Shown one piece after another: positions 32,639-43,014 of a stretch of 64,000 nt of DNA. Positions within the stretch are counted from its first letter, which is position 1; each line of letters begins with the position of its first letter. This DNA comes from Cycas panzhihuaensis. Taxonomy: Eukaryota > Cycadophyta. Under the pieces are notes generated by a model. The model saw only the letters and a list, made by a program, of their open reading frames with translations, was not told the origin of the DNA and searched no databases. The position numbers and the translations under genes were made by a program. The DNA lies in NCBI GenBank assembly GCA_023213395.1, contig CM041465.1:28651741-28715740 (forward strand), written 5' to 3'.

Positions 32639-33019
32639 TGGTAGGATACCACTCCTTAATGATAATTACACGCCAATATAATAAGCAAATAACTCTAAAA
32701 TAGCACTTATATTGCAATACCCTTCGAGGGGGCAACCTCCCAATTACATACAAATAACAATGATATTCAAGATATCATACTCTAAGGATTATACAAATAT
32801 ATATATGTCTCTATGCTTACTACTCAACCACCTCCTTATGCATGTGGGATATTACATGAATATATATAGTGCTCAATGACCACTACACAACCTTCTACTT
32901 GTGCATGTGGGATATTAAGAAAAGGGAAGAAGTAGAAGAAATAAAGATATAAGAGAGAGAAGAAGTATAAGATATAAAAGAATATAAGAGAAGGCAAGTT
33001 AGGGGTTGGATCCCTAATA
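32639..33019 (-). repeat. Chromovirus G 3' LTR (381 bases)
   Basis: It matches 38269-38649 over its whole length with roughly a dozen single-base differences by eye. On the plus strand it starts TGGTAGGATACC and ends ccctaata, where the other LTR has ccctaaca, so one terminal base has mutated. Confidence 0.95.
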
Positions 33020-33034
33020 ATGTCCCCCCCTTAA
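33020..33034 (-). other. Polypurine tract of chromovirus G
   Basis: Next to the 3' LTR the minus strand reads AAGGGGGGGACAT, a purine run that primes plus-strand DNA synthesis. Confidence 0.85.
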
Positions 33035-34330
33035 AAAAGCTTTGCCCTCAAAGCTTGGTGATCTCAGGGTGCTCTAGGACAAATTATTCATTCTCCTAGG
33101 TTGCATCTTCTCACGGAAGTTGTTTCCATTTGATGAGATACTCAATGATTTGTCTGGATCATAGATGTCGAATTCTTCGGTCGATGATACATTCTGGAAT
33201 GAGTTGAAGTTGCCCCTCCTCATTTGATATAGGTAATTCTATTTGAACTTGTACTTGTTGCCCAATTACCTTCTTGAGACATGAAACATGAAAGACATTA
33301 TGGATCCTTGATAGTGGTGGTAAGTCCAAGGCATATGCAACTTCACCAATCTTCTTGAGAATTTTGTAAGGCCCATAAAATTGAGGTTGTAACTTATGTT
33401 GCCCATTCCATTTAAGAGATTCACGCTTGCTCAGTTTGCAACCGTAAGTATACCCAATCACCTGGTTGAAACGCTCGTTCACTTCCCCCTTTATCTGCCT
33501 GTTGTTTCATCCGATTTTGTGCAAGGTTCAAATTTTCCTTGAGTAGCTTAAGAATATGTGTTGTTTATTGGATGTGATCTTTGACTGCTTGAACCTTAGA
33601 ACTGATTATGACATAGTTTTTAAGTGTGGGTGGTTCATAGCCATATAATGCTTGGAACAGAGTCATTCCTGTTGATGCATGATAGGTTGTATTATACCAC
33701 CATTCTGCTAAAGGAAGCCAATGATGCCACTTACCTTATCAAGCATAACACCGAAGGTATCCTTCAAGGCACTTATTAACCACCTCGGTTTGTCCATCTG
33801 TTTGTGGATGGTAGACTGAGCTCATTATCAATTTAGTACCAAGTAGATGGAAGAGTTCTGTACAAAAGTTACTGGTAAACTTGGGATCCCGATCACTGAC
33901 TATACATTTGGGCATGCCGTGCAACCTGTGTATCCTTTAAAAAGACCTCAGCAATTTGCTTTGCCTCATATGTGGCCTGAATGCCATAAAAATGAGCATA
34001 TTTAGTTAGCCTACCAACAACCACCAGTATAGCATCTTTTCCTTCTGACTTGGGCAGACCCATGATGAAGTCCATAGAAATTTCTTCCCATCGTTGATTT
34101 GGTATGGGAAGGGGTTGCAGCAATCCTGGAGACTTGATTGTTTCTATCTTATGTCGTTGACAAATTTCACATGAGGAAACATATCTCTTTACATCTCCTT
34201 TTTGTCCCTTCCAAAAGAAAGACTGTTTTAAGTGGTGGTATGTTCGTAGGAACCCCAAGTGACCTGCTGTTGGAGAGGCATGTGCATCATGTAAAATTTG
34301 CTCCTTAAGGCTAGAGTGAGGGCATATATA
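33035..34330 (-). pseudogene. Chromovirus G: integrase with chromodomain
   Basis: The minus-strand frames read, in order: the H2C2 zinc finger (HHLKQSFFW...CEICQRHK, 34258 onward), ISMDFIMGLPKS (first Asp), CIVSDRDPKFTS (second Asp, 33924 onward) and DGQTEVVNKCLEGY (Glu). After a gap, frame 33482-33159 holds FYGPYKILKKIGEVAYAL (GPY module). Beyond it, near 33150-33060, comes the chromodomain IIEYLIKWKQLP*EDAT, whose stops fall at likely CGA and TGG codons. The chromodomain directs chromovirus integration to marked chromatin. Catalytic residues are intact; frames are broken in at least three places. Confidence 0.9.
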
Positions 34331-34972
34331 TATTCGATTCTTATACCAGAGAATATTTGAAGACCATGTATAATGGGTTGAATGGCCTACTCTAGCTTAA
34401 AGGTCTTGAATGATCTGCTTTGTAAAGGAGTCCTCATCCCATTCTTGCTTGGCGACTGCTATCCAAGAGGGATTGATTGTTGTGATAGAATATAGTGCAT
34501 AGTCTTCTTCCTTACGAGATAAAGCATTAGCAGCTATATTATCCTTGCCTTTTTTATATATTATTTCAAAGTCAAAAGCTTGCATTTTGGTGACCCATTT
34601 TTGTTGTTCCTCAGATGATGTCCTTTGAGATAGGAAATATTTTAAGCTATCATGGTCTGTTTTAATTTGGAAATGTGTTCCTAATAAATATTGTCGCCAT
34701 TTCCTAACTGCATGAAGAATTGCTAATATCTCCTTCTCATAGGTGGACTTGACTTGTTCCTTGAGTGTAAGTTGACGACTTTCAAAAGCCAAAGGTTTTC
34801 CTTCTTGCATTAAGATTGCTCCAATGCCTTGCCCCGATGCATCATAGTCAATGGTGAAGGTCTTTGTAAAGTCTGGTGTTGCAAGGACTGGTGTGGTAGT
34901 TAAAGCCAGCTTTAGGTGTTCAAATGCTTCAAAGGCCTTATCATTCCAATGAAAAGAATCCTTTTTTAACAA
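34331..34972 (-). pseudogene. Chromovirus G: RNase H
   Basis: The frame 34972-34397 reads FHWNDKAFEAFEHLKLAL, TFTIDYDASGQGIGAILMQE (first catalytic Asp region), YEKEILAILHAVRKWRQYLL (Glu) and FQIKTDHDSLKYFLSQR (Asp), then QKWVTKMQAFDFEIIYKKG and ALSRKEED. This is a complete gypsy-type RNase H over about 190 residues without a stop. It removes RNA from the RNA-DNA hybrid. Confidence 0.93.
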
Positions 34973-35640
34973 ATTGATTAAAGGGGAAGCAATCCTTACA
35001 TAGCCTTGAACAAACTTTTGATAATATCATGTGATTCCTAAGAATCCACGAAGGCCCTTGATGTTTTTAGGTTTAGGCCAGTTTGCGATAACTGCTATTT
35101 TCTTAGGATTCACCTTGTCTCCTTCTTGAGAGATGATATGGCCCAAATATTCTATTTATGTTTGCCCAAATTGACATTTTGATTTTTTTGTATAAAGCTG
35201 GTTGTCTGCAAGCACCTGTAATGCCTTATCAACATGCTGAAGATGGTCTTCCCACATACGACTGAAGATCAAAATGTCATCAAAAAAGACTAATATGAAC
35301 TTCCTTAAGTAAGGTCAAAAGAGTTTATTCATGAGTCCTTGAAAGGTGGATGGAGCATTAGTCAAGCCAAATGGCATGACTAAAAATTCATAGTGACCTT
35401 CATGTGTACGAAATGCAGCTTTATGAACATCCTCTGCTTTGATCCTGATTTGATGGTATCGTAGTAAGTCCAATGATGTGAAGAACATTGCTCCATGGAG
35501 TTCATCCAAGAGTTCATCAATGACTGGTATAAGAAATTTATCCTTGATGGTTATCTTATTGAGCTTGTAGTAGTCTACACACATGCGAAATGAGCCATCC
35601 TTTTTTCGTACTAAAATCACCGTGGTAGAAAAAGTGCTTT
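34973..35640 (-). pseudogene. Chromovirus G: reverse transcriptase
   Basis: The frame 35620-35315 contains [35 protein letters not shown] and [20 protein letters not shown]. After a TAA at about 35312 the catalytic box ILVFFDDILIFS follows near 35300-35265, then IEYLGHIIS and GLRGFLGIT. The FFDD box is the normal chromovirus form of YxDD. A few stops, including one between the palm motifs, would prevent translation in one piece. Confidence 0.92.
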
Positions 35641-36334
35641 TACTTTCCCTAATAATACTAGCATTAAGGAGTTCTTAAACTAGTCATTCAATTTCATTCT
35701 TTTCTTTGGTAGGGATCTTGGGGTATGGTCGAATACAAGGAGGATTACTTCCAACTACCAGGTCAATGCTATGATCTTGGTCACGTACTGGGGGAAGAAC
35801 TTGAGGAATATCTTGAAAGACCTGGTTATGGTAGTGAAGTACCAATTTTAAGTCATTTGGTATACCATCATCTTGGAGAATGTCCCTTACATTTGGAAGT
35901 TCTTGACCTTCTAGAGCATAACATTTGGCAATGATTCCTGTACCACCCTTTTTAATAAGCCTCTCCATATAGTGTGAGCTGATGATTTGGGTCGGTGGAG
36001 GAATGATCCCATTCAATTGATAGTCAATTCCTTCAGAAGTAAATCGGATGAAGAGCTCTTGCATATTTAGTTGAATGGTCCCTAGTGGTTTGAGCCATTG
36101 TACCCCTAATACAACATCAACTCCTCCAATAGGAATGGAATACATAGAACTTGAGAGGTGATAGTCACCCATTTGCAACTTGATATTGTGACATTTTCCT
36201 CCATAAGCGAGTGTCCCTCCATTAGCCACCATAACCTGAAACTTTTTGATAGGATATAGAAAACAGTTGAGTTCTTCAGCAAGTTTCCGATTAATGAAAT
36301 TATGGGTGCTCCCAGAATCTATGAGGACAACCAC
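35641..36334 (-). pseudogene. Chromovirus G: protease and linker to RT
   Basis: The frame 36334-35684 starts at the protease with VVLIDSGSTHNFINRKLAEE, an intact catalytic DSG, followed by VVLGVQWLKPLGTIQLN, the conserved closing block of chromovirus protease. The remaining part is the linker with FQDIPQVLPPVRDQDHSIDL, the typical run-up to RT. The frame is open over 216 residues, so this part has decayed little. Confidence 0.93.
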
Positions 36335-37381
36335 CTTCCTTTTCTTAATGTACCCAATAAGTTTGAGTGTCTGAGGGCATGCATAGATATAGTAGCAGTA
36401 TCTTCTTCTTCCTCCTCAGGTGGGTCACAATCATTATTTTCTGGCTCTAGTGAGGCTTCTTCTACTGGTTCCTCATCTTGAACATCCTCAATTATAAATA
36501 AGCGTCGTTCATGACACTTATGGTCTTTATTCCACTTTTGGTTACAACGAAAATATAACCCTTTCAATCATTTCTCATCCATCTCTTGGGAAGTCATTCG
36601 TCATACACCAGGAACCTGAAATTGTGGTCGCTTTTCTGGAAATGTTCGTTGGGGGTCGGGATGCCTTATTTTTGCTTCAATGTGTTGAGCAAAATTAATA
36701 GTCAGAGATGTTATCAGGTTTTAAGAGTCGCAACTCATGTCTGATGTCATCTCGTAACCCACTAATGTATAGCTCAAGTAATTTATCCTGACAAAGACCA
36801 TCAACCCTTGTGGAGAGACGTTGGTATTCTGCTATATAAGCTGAAACAGTCCCCTCCTGTCTAACTTTAGCTAACTAGTTAAAGTGGTCCTGATCCCAGG
36901 TACTGTCATATTGAGCTATAAGATCCTTGACAAAACCCTCCCATTGATAACTAAGCCCACCAATTATTTTCATGACCCATTGGTACCATTGGTAGGGTTC
37001 AGTTTCCATGTGTAAAGAAGCAAGAGGGATCTTCTTATCTGTTGGAACTTGATGAAGAGAAAAGTATTGTTCCATTTGGGTGATCCAAGTGCATACATCT
37101 GTGCCATTGAACTTCTTGATTTCTACCTTGGGAAGGAAGTTTGGACGAAAGTGCCTACCATCATTACCTTCATCTTCTTTAGCGAAGTGACCCCCACCTA
37201 TGTGAGTAGTATCATCAAGATCACTCTTTTCTTCCTTAAGAGGTTTCATGGATGTGAGCTCTAGCATTACTGCTTCAAATTTTTCATTGAAGTCATTCTG
37301 GATTTGTAATATATCTTCTCGAAGTTGTGAAACAGCATCATTGAGATCTTGGGTCCAACTTGCGTTCATCTTAGAGGCCAT
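36335..37381 (-). pseudogene. Chromovirus G: gag
   Basis: The start ATG lies at 37381 (MASKMNASWTQDLNDAV). The frame to 36875 contains a coiled coil, then PKVEIKKFNGTDVCTWITQM and EQYFSLHQVPTDKKIPLASL, the capsid core of chromovirus gag. The rest (36874-36568) is in shifted frames with a TAG. The zinc knuckle is at 36567-36520: YFRCNQKWNKDHKCHERR, where the first cysteine of CxxC is now Tyr. An acidic tail of Glu and Asp follows before the protease. Confidence 0.9.
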
Positions 37382-38253
37382 TAGTCCACAAGACCTAAGT
37401 TGGAATCTTGGTTGGTAAATGTGACTGAAAAGGATTTGACGGGGTGTCTATAGATTGTTATCCCCAATATGAGGCAATATGGATTTTTTTTTTGCTTTTT
37501 ATTTTTTTGTTTTTTTATTTTTTTGCTTTTTTGGGCACTGGTTGGCTGACAGACTATGTGCACAATAACTGATGACAGACTGGCTAGAGACACTCGATTT
37601 AACAAATAGATGATTACTGACTCACTGACCGACTAAGTGCGCACAACCCACTAATAGACTGACCAGGTACACTAGGTATCGGCTTGTCTAGTTTGTAGGC
37701 CCTCTGATATACTTATCCCAGATGTAAATAGTATCAACTTACAGAGGCAAACACTCTACTCTGTAGTTGTACTACCCCATCTCTAGAATGCGTGGACGGT
37801 AACTTCACAGGGCTAATCGCCTTAGGTGCACTACAAATTGCAGATGGTCAATAGGTTTCCTATGGTTACCTATACTAGGAAGGCCTATCTAGGGGGTCCT
37901 CCTATATACCCACAGGTACGTGGAGGCACAATTCCGTTGCCAGAGTTCTATCTAAGGCTTGATTCGAGTGTGATCTCCAGGTCCTTCACGCAAGGGACGA
38001 AAAGCCACAATGCGCTTAGCCCAAAATGAAAGATCACATGATATTTATAGATCCCAAACCACGGGGTCTCTATCTAAATGCAAAAGAGAAGCGCCTGATG
38101 GTAATGTTAGGGTATTGCCCGATCAGTGTTATCTACCCCCAAAAAGCAAAGTAGCTAAATGGAAATCAAATGAGAATAGGTACTAATGAGAAAAAAATGA
38201 TGGAAAAAATTGATTATTTAGTACCTTGACTCTCCCACAAGGAATGGATTGAC
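37382..38253 (-). other. Chromovirus G: 5' leader
   Basis: The 870-base leader between the primer site and the gag ATG has a T-rich run (37486-37530 on the plus strand) and no supported coding region. The small frames seen here have no recognisable motifs. Confidence 0.6.
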
Positions 38254-38265
38254 TGCTCTGATACC
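38254..38265 (-). other. Primer-binding site, initiator-Met tRNA (G)
   Basis: The minus strand reads GGTATCAGAGCA three bases from the LTR, matching the initiator-Met tRNA site. Confidence 0.88.
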
Positions 38266-38268
38266 GCT

Positions 38269-38649
38269 TGGTAGGATACCACTCCTTAATGATAATTACA
38301 CACCAATATAATAAGCAAATAACTCCAAAAGAGCACTTATATTGCAATACCCTTCGAGGGGGCAACCTCCCAATTACATGCAAATAACAATGATATTCAA
38401 GATATCATACTCTAAGGATTACACAAATATATATATGTCTCTATGCTTACTACTCAACCACCTCCTTATATATGTGGGATATTACATGAATATATATAGT
38501 GCTCAATGACCACTACACAACCTTTTACTTATGCATGTGGGATATTAAGAAAAAGGAAGAAGTAGAAGAAATAAAGATATAAGAGAGAGAAGAAGTATAA
38601 GATATAAGAGAATATAAGAGAAGGTAAGTTAGGGGTTGGATCCCTAACA
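38269..38649 (-). repeat. Chromovirus G 5' LTR (381 bases)
   Basis: It begins TGGTAGGATACC and ends ccctaaca on the plus strand, so on the element strand it has proper TG and CA ends. The length is exactly that of the 3' LTR. The second copy of GATGT follows at 38650-38654. Confidence 0.95.
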
Positions 38650-38654
38650 GATGT

Positions 38655-39948
38655 TATATTTGATGAATCTCCCCTTATAAAATTAGACAATGGAGAAGTT
38701 GAAATGAAACAGGTGCAACAAGTTGAACATCAACAAGTCAAGTTTAAAATGTAGCCATCTATGGAATCAAAAGAGTAGGAAGATCTTTTTGAAGATGAAT
38801 CAGCAGTAGATTCATAGGAGTATGTGGACGCTCCTTTGCCAATAGTTAGAAGATCTACATGAGTTAGTCATCCACCTGACAGGTACAACCCTTCTATTTC
38901 TATTGCTTTGGTTTCTAATGATGGTGAGCCCACACGTTATTAGGAAGTAGTAGATGATATCCATGGTAAGAAGTGGAAAAAGGCTATGTACGAAGAGATA
39001 TATGCTTTGAAGAAAAATAATTCATGGGACTTGGTAGAACTTCCACATGGCAGGAAGACTATTGATTGCAGGTGGGTTTTCAAAAAGGAAACAGATGTTG
39101 ATGGAAAGGTTGATAAATACAAGGCAAGACTTGTGGCTAAAGGTTTTGCACAGAAAGTAGGTATTGACTTTCATGGGATCTTTTCACCAGTTGTCAAACT
39201 TGTTTCAATTCGAGTGCTGTTAGCATTGGTAGCTTCTCTCAATTCGGAGTTGGAGTAGTTAGATGTAAAAATAGCTTTTCTAGATGGAGATTTAGATAAA
39301 GAGATCTATATGGATCAACCAGAAGGGTTTGTATAAGATAGCAGGAAAAGACTTGTTTGCATGCTCAGGAAATCATTGTATGGCCTGAAGCAATCACCTA
39401 AGCAGTGGTACAAGAAGTTTGATGCCTCTATAGAGAGCCAAAATTTCAAAAGAAGTGAGTATGATCATTATGTTTACTTTAAATTTATGGACAATGGCTT
39501 ATTTATTATCTTGGTATTATATGTTAATGACATGCTGATTGCAAGCAAGAGCATGGAAAAAATCAATAAGCCAAAGGCTCAATTGACTAGGACTTTTGAT
39601 ATAAAGGATCTAGGAGCTGCAAAACAAATCTTAAGCATGGATATACACAAAGACAGGAAAACTGGTAAGCTATGGTTATCACAGCAGAAATATATGGAGA
39701 AAGTGCTAACCAGGTTTGGTATGGCAAATGTGAAAGTAATGAGTATCCCATTGGCTTCCCACTTCAAGCTTTCTTCAAATATGAGTCCTAGTAGTGAAGA
39801 AGAAAAGGTTTATATGTCTCATATGCCTTATACTAGTGTAGTAGGAAGTTTGATGTATACCTTGGTATGTACAAGACTTGATATTTCACATGTAGTCAGT
39901 GTAATTAGCAGGTTTATGGCAAATCCAGGAAAGGAACATTAGGCTACA
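38655..39948 (+). pseudogene. Copia E2: reverse transcriptase (3' part of pol, after G)
   Basis: The pol frame resumes with VIFDESPLIKLDNGEVEMKQ. RT motifs follow: SWDLVELPHGRKTIDCRWVF, KARLVAKGFAQKVGIDFHGI, LDVKIAFLDGDLDKEIY (after a TAG at 39256), SLYGLKQSPKQWYKKFDAS, and the catalytic box at about 39517-39531, which reads YVNDM. The YVDD box has lost its first Asp (D to N), so RT is inactive even apart from stops. The longest open frame is 39361-39942, ending in VSVISRFMANPGKEH. Confidence 0.9.
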
Positions 39949-40480
39949 GTGAAATGGGTGCTTCAGTATTTGAGAGGTATAAGTGACTACTACATCACCT
40001 TTGGAGGTACAAGTAATCAAGTTTGTGGATATGTCGATTCAGACTTTGTAGGAGATTTAGACAAAAGAAGGTCTACTTTAGGTTATGTTTTCACTCTTAC
40101 AAATGGTCTAGTTAGTTGGATGTCCAAATTGTAGAGCACAATTGCATTGTTAACTACAGAAGTTGAATATGTTACTGTAGCATATACTTGTAAAGAAGTA
40201 ATCTGGTTATAGGGTCTATTGGTTGAGCTTGGAAGGAGATAAGAAAATGTAAAGGTATTTTGTAATAGTCAAAGTGCCATTTACTTAGCCAAGAATCTAG
40301 CTCATCACAGTAGAACAAAGCATATTGCTCTTAAGTACTATTTTATTAGACAAGTTGTGGAAGAAGGTGGAGTGGCACTTGAGAAGATTCACACAAATTA
40401 GAATTGTGTTGATATGTTCACAAAACCAGTACTATTAGAGAAGTTTGAATGGTGTTTGACTTCTCTTGGATTGTAGAAAA
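39949..40480 (+). pseudogene. Copia E2: RNase H
   Basis: The region starts MKWVLQYLRGISDYYITFGG. It continues with CGYVDSDFVGDLDKRRSTLG (first Asp), TTEVEYV (Glu), and FCNSQSAIYLAKNLAHHSRT, where CDS is expected and Asp has become Asn. It ends MFTKPVLLEKFEWCLTSLGL. Four stops stand at likely Trp or Gln codons. This is the normal last domain of copia pol. Confidence 0.88.
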
Positions 40481-40521
40481 GATGATGAAGGGTCTAGGAA
40501 AGGTACCGGGTAAATTATTGT

Positions 40522-40533
40522 TAAGGTGGAGAT
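40522..40533 (+). other. Polypurine tract of copia E2
   Basis: TAAGGTGGAGAT lies directly before the 3' LTR start TGTTGG, the usual arrangement in this copia group. Confidence 0.88.
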
Positions 40534-41162
40534 TGTTGGATATTGTGACAACAATAGTTTGAGGCTAAACTTTTGGCATATTGGTGGCATAGTTTCCTGC
40601 CCTAATCTTTCTCAGGGGCTTCCAAGGGGGATAGGGGGGTGTAGGGGTAGTGGAACACCCCCCGCTAAGAAGGGGTTTGGGGGCGATAGCCCCCGACCCA
40701 AAAAATTAGCCTTGTAAACCATATTAAATTGTAAAGAGAATCATGGTCATTTGATACAAATACCCTAGATTCTATGGTTGAAATTTATTCCTTGGATGAC
40801 CCTCTCATATAGCCTAATTTAGGGTTTTTCTCATTATGTTGTATATAATGTAATGTACTGTGATGAGGGTGGTGGCTGGTTGTTGTTCCTGAGAGCACTC
40901 TACTACTAATATGTACATTTTCTCCATTCTACAACAATAAAGATCGATACCTTTCCTGTGTGGATGTTTCCCTAGCACACTACTAGGATTTTACCACATT
41001 ATATCGGGTGCATATGTGATGTTTGGCTTTCATATTCATGTTATTATATTATCTCTGATTTAAGAACTTGCATGTTAAATTTTAGTTTCAATTCCTGTGA
41101 CTAGTTACAAAATAGTTTAGATCTTGTGGCGGTTTAAGGGTTGGGACCTTGTATTCTCAATG
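40534..41162 (+). repeat. Copia E2 3' LTR
   Basis: It matches 29837-30481 and carries the same G/C-run block, the AATAAA signal near 40939 and the final block. Its last two bases are TG instead of CA (ctcaaTG). The duplicated GAGGA that follows at 41163-41167 proves where it ends. Confidence 0.88.
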
Positions 41163-41640
41163 GAGGAGATGGCAGCACAACCACCAGGAGGAGGATAACC
41201 AGTAGGTATGCTAATCAATATACATTTTAAATATGTTTGATTATTTCTTTTTTATTATCTACCTTTTGTACAAAAGGATAATTATGATTGATATATTTTT
41301 TATAGATAGGTGAGGAGAGCTTGACTCTTTTAGAGGTCTAGAGAGTACTTGATCTAATTTTCCCTTATGCATCCACATTAGAGGAAACTCTAATGTGGAA
41401 CATCATTGACCATACACTATTAGTGTATTAGATTGAGTGTTTTATTATTATATTATAGGCTTGATACATGATTTAAGACATGAAGATGGAGTTGAGACTT
41501 CAAGAGTTAGAGCTCAAGGTAGAAAAGGATGAGCAACGTCATCTATAGAGGATGAAGTTGGTGTAATTCGGGGGTCAAGTTACTCCATCTAAGAGTAGTA
41601 CAATTTAATAGGGGAGATAGCTTCCACCAAGTAAGGAGTA
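41163..41640 (+). pseudogene. Second PMD-like locus, 3' part
   Basis: After the GAGGA duplicate the sequence continues the locus interrupted at 29836. It encodes EEMAAQPPGGG and then a candidate intron (41206-41305, GTATGC...TATAG). The next exon reads GEESLTLLEV*RVLDLIFPY, which lines up with GTTEIRRLMEAVVREIFPQV in the D copy. A possible second intron ends at ...ttatag near 41458, followed by a coiled-coil tail (KMELRLQELELKVEKDEQR, 41488-41545). The tail matches in kind the charged tail of the D copy. Stops show it is a pseudogene. Confidence 0.58.
41206..41305 (+). other. Candidate intron in second PMD-like locus
   Basis: The donor is AGTAG|GTATGC and the acceptor TTTTTATAG|. The T-rich middle and a length near 100 bases fit a plant intron. 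Its position in the protein matches the intron of the D copy (9610-9720). An alternative acceptor four bases further on is possible. Confidence 0.5.
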
Positions 41641-42355
41641 AACACATGGGCAAACTCTAAATAGAGGGTAGAGGGTGGAGCTAGGAGGATAGGGTAAGTC
41701 TCACCAGAGCTCATATAAGTAAGCGTATTTTGTATATGGATCATTATCTTTAAACTCATTCCCCAATTGTATCCCTCTTTTATAGATTAAGCATGGTATA
41801 CATTCACCAATATGAGAGTTTATAAAAAAATACAATAAATTTTCTTTTTCTTTTATCTTTTATTATTTTACATATTTTTTAAGTTTTTTTATTTATATAT
41901 ACATGATACTTTATAGTCATTTTAAAGTAGAAAAGGGTCTTAAGGGAGGAAAAACATAAGGAAAAATGAATGAAAGAAAATAAATAAAAATATAAAAGGG
42001 AGTAGATGGAAAAGATTAACAATTCTACTATTATAAACATAAAACCACCTGAAAAACAAACTATTGTAGGTTTATAAAAATAGAAGATGGAATAATATAA
42101 GCCCCTCTGAAAATAAAAACTTACAAAATTCATATGATACTCAAGATAGATTATACAAACATAGACCAAAATCCATATTCATATAATATATCTTAAGAAA
42201 ATCATATTGTTTATAGAGTGAAAAACTAATTCCACCCAAAAAGAACTAGTTTTTTAAGTATATAGGATTCATCATTAGGTCCTTATAGGTATAAGAAGCT
42301 TTTAGGGACTTGCCCCCAGATCCTCCTCAACCTATGATTCCCATGTGGTTCTATC
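41641..42355. other. AT-rich region between PMD-like locus and copia A
   Basis: This AT-rich stretch contains T- and A-runs and one chance open frame on the minus strand (42169-41879, hydrophobic, no known motif). It may be the 3' flank of the PMD-like locus. Its last five bases, CTATC, are the candidate left target site of copia A. Confidence 0.4.
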
Positions 42356-42675
42356 TGAAGGATGTAAAGGTATAGAGCGAGACTACAACAGTAAGCTCAT
42401 CATGCTTGAGTTTACAAATTCCTTCAAATTATTGGTAGTGTTAAAAAACACTAGGGAGGTATTCCTATCCTATTTATAGGATATTTTGGGAAGGCAACAG
42501 GTGCCTCAATTTGACCTATATATTATCCAACAATATTTAAAATAATATTAAAAAATATAATTAAAAATAAAATCACATATCTTAAGAGTAGTGGGTCAAT
42601 ATTTGGAGGCTCTAAGTGGCTTAATGTGCAGCTCTAGGTGCCCTAGGGAGCCCCAAAGATGGCTTTGAGGGGCCC
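42356..42675 (-). repeat. Copia A 3' LTR, left segment
   Basis: It starts TGAAGGATGTAAAGG, matching the 5' LTR at 58412. It is interrupted at ggggccc (42675) by copia B and resumes at 50945. Confidence 0.92.
42671..42675. repeat. Target-site duplication GGCCC, left copy (B)
   Basis: GGCCC precedes the TGATGGAGCC end of B and recurs at 50940-50944 after the CCCAACA end. Confidence 0.95.
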
Positions 42676-43006
42676 TGATGGAGCCGGAGGAGCAGAGCAG
42701 GACATCACGCGACTTTCATCTTGAGTACAACGGCGATTTCCGAAAGAGTGGCGGTGTTAATAAACACCAGGGAGGTATTCCCAACCCATAAATAGAGATT
42801 CGGGGAGGCGTCGGGCGCCATCACCCTAGTGCCTGACAATTAAGGTTAGTTTGAAAAATATAAAAATAAATAAGCGGTGTCGTACCTCACGTGAGTGGTC
42901 GGTCCGGAAGGCGGTGCTGAGCAGTTCAAGGTGCCCTAGGGGCCCTCAAAGGTGGCTTTGAGGGGCCCTAGCCTCTAGTGCACAAACATTGGGATTATTC
43001 CCAACA
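42676..43006 (-). repeat. Copia B 3' LTR (331 bases)
   Basis: It runs from TGATGGAGCC to TTCCCAACA on the plus strand. It is identical to the 5' LTR over long stretches, with five or so short patches of difference. The pol reading frame ends inside it (at 42975), so the last codons of RNase H and the LTR overlap. Confidence 0.95.
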
Positions 43007-43014
43007 TTCTCCCC
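43007..43014 (-). other. Polypurine tract of copia B
   Basis: The minus strand reads GGGGAGAA directly before the 3' LTR. The same octamer precedes the A 3' LTR at 50987-50994. Confidence 0.88.

Larger units (their letters stand above)
32639..38649 (-). mobile_element. Chromovirus G (Ty3/gypsy), inserted in copia E2
   Basis: This 6.0-kb gypsy element on the minus strand has two LTRs of 381 bases each, a primer site for initiator-Met tRNA and a G-rich polypurine tract. Its genes run gag, protease, RT, RNase H, integrase, chromodomain. The FFDD box in RT, the CxxC knuckle in gag and the C-terminal chromodomain identify a chromovirus. Most domains are nearly full length with a few stops, which look like TGG to TAG or CAA to TAA changes. 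The element is flanked by GATGT. Confidence 0.95.
29837..41162 (+). mobile_element. Copia element E2 (Tork-like), carrying chromovirus G
   Basis: This is a plus-strand Ty1/copia element with LTRs of 645 and 629 bases, flanked by the 5-base duplication GAGGA (29832-29836 and 41163-41167). Its coding part reads gag, protease, integrase, RT, RNase H, as in E1, but is split at 32638/32639 by chromovirus G, and resumes at 38650 or 38655. Without G it would be about 5.3 kb, normal for a copia element. Stops are fewer than in E1. It sits inside the second PMD-like locus and so is younger than that locus. Confidence 0.92.

Noticed and set aside
41879-42169. Hydrophobic 96-codon frame on the minus strand
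   Set aside because: AT-rich sequence yields Phe/Tyr/Ile-rich chance frames; nothing recognisable, and no neighbour would explain it.
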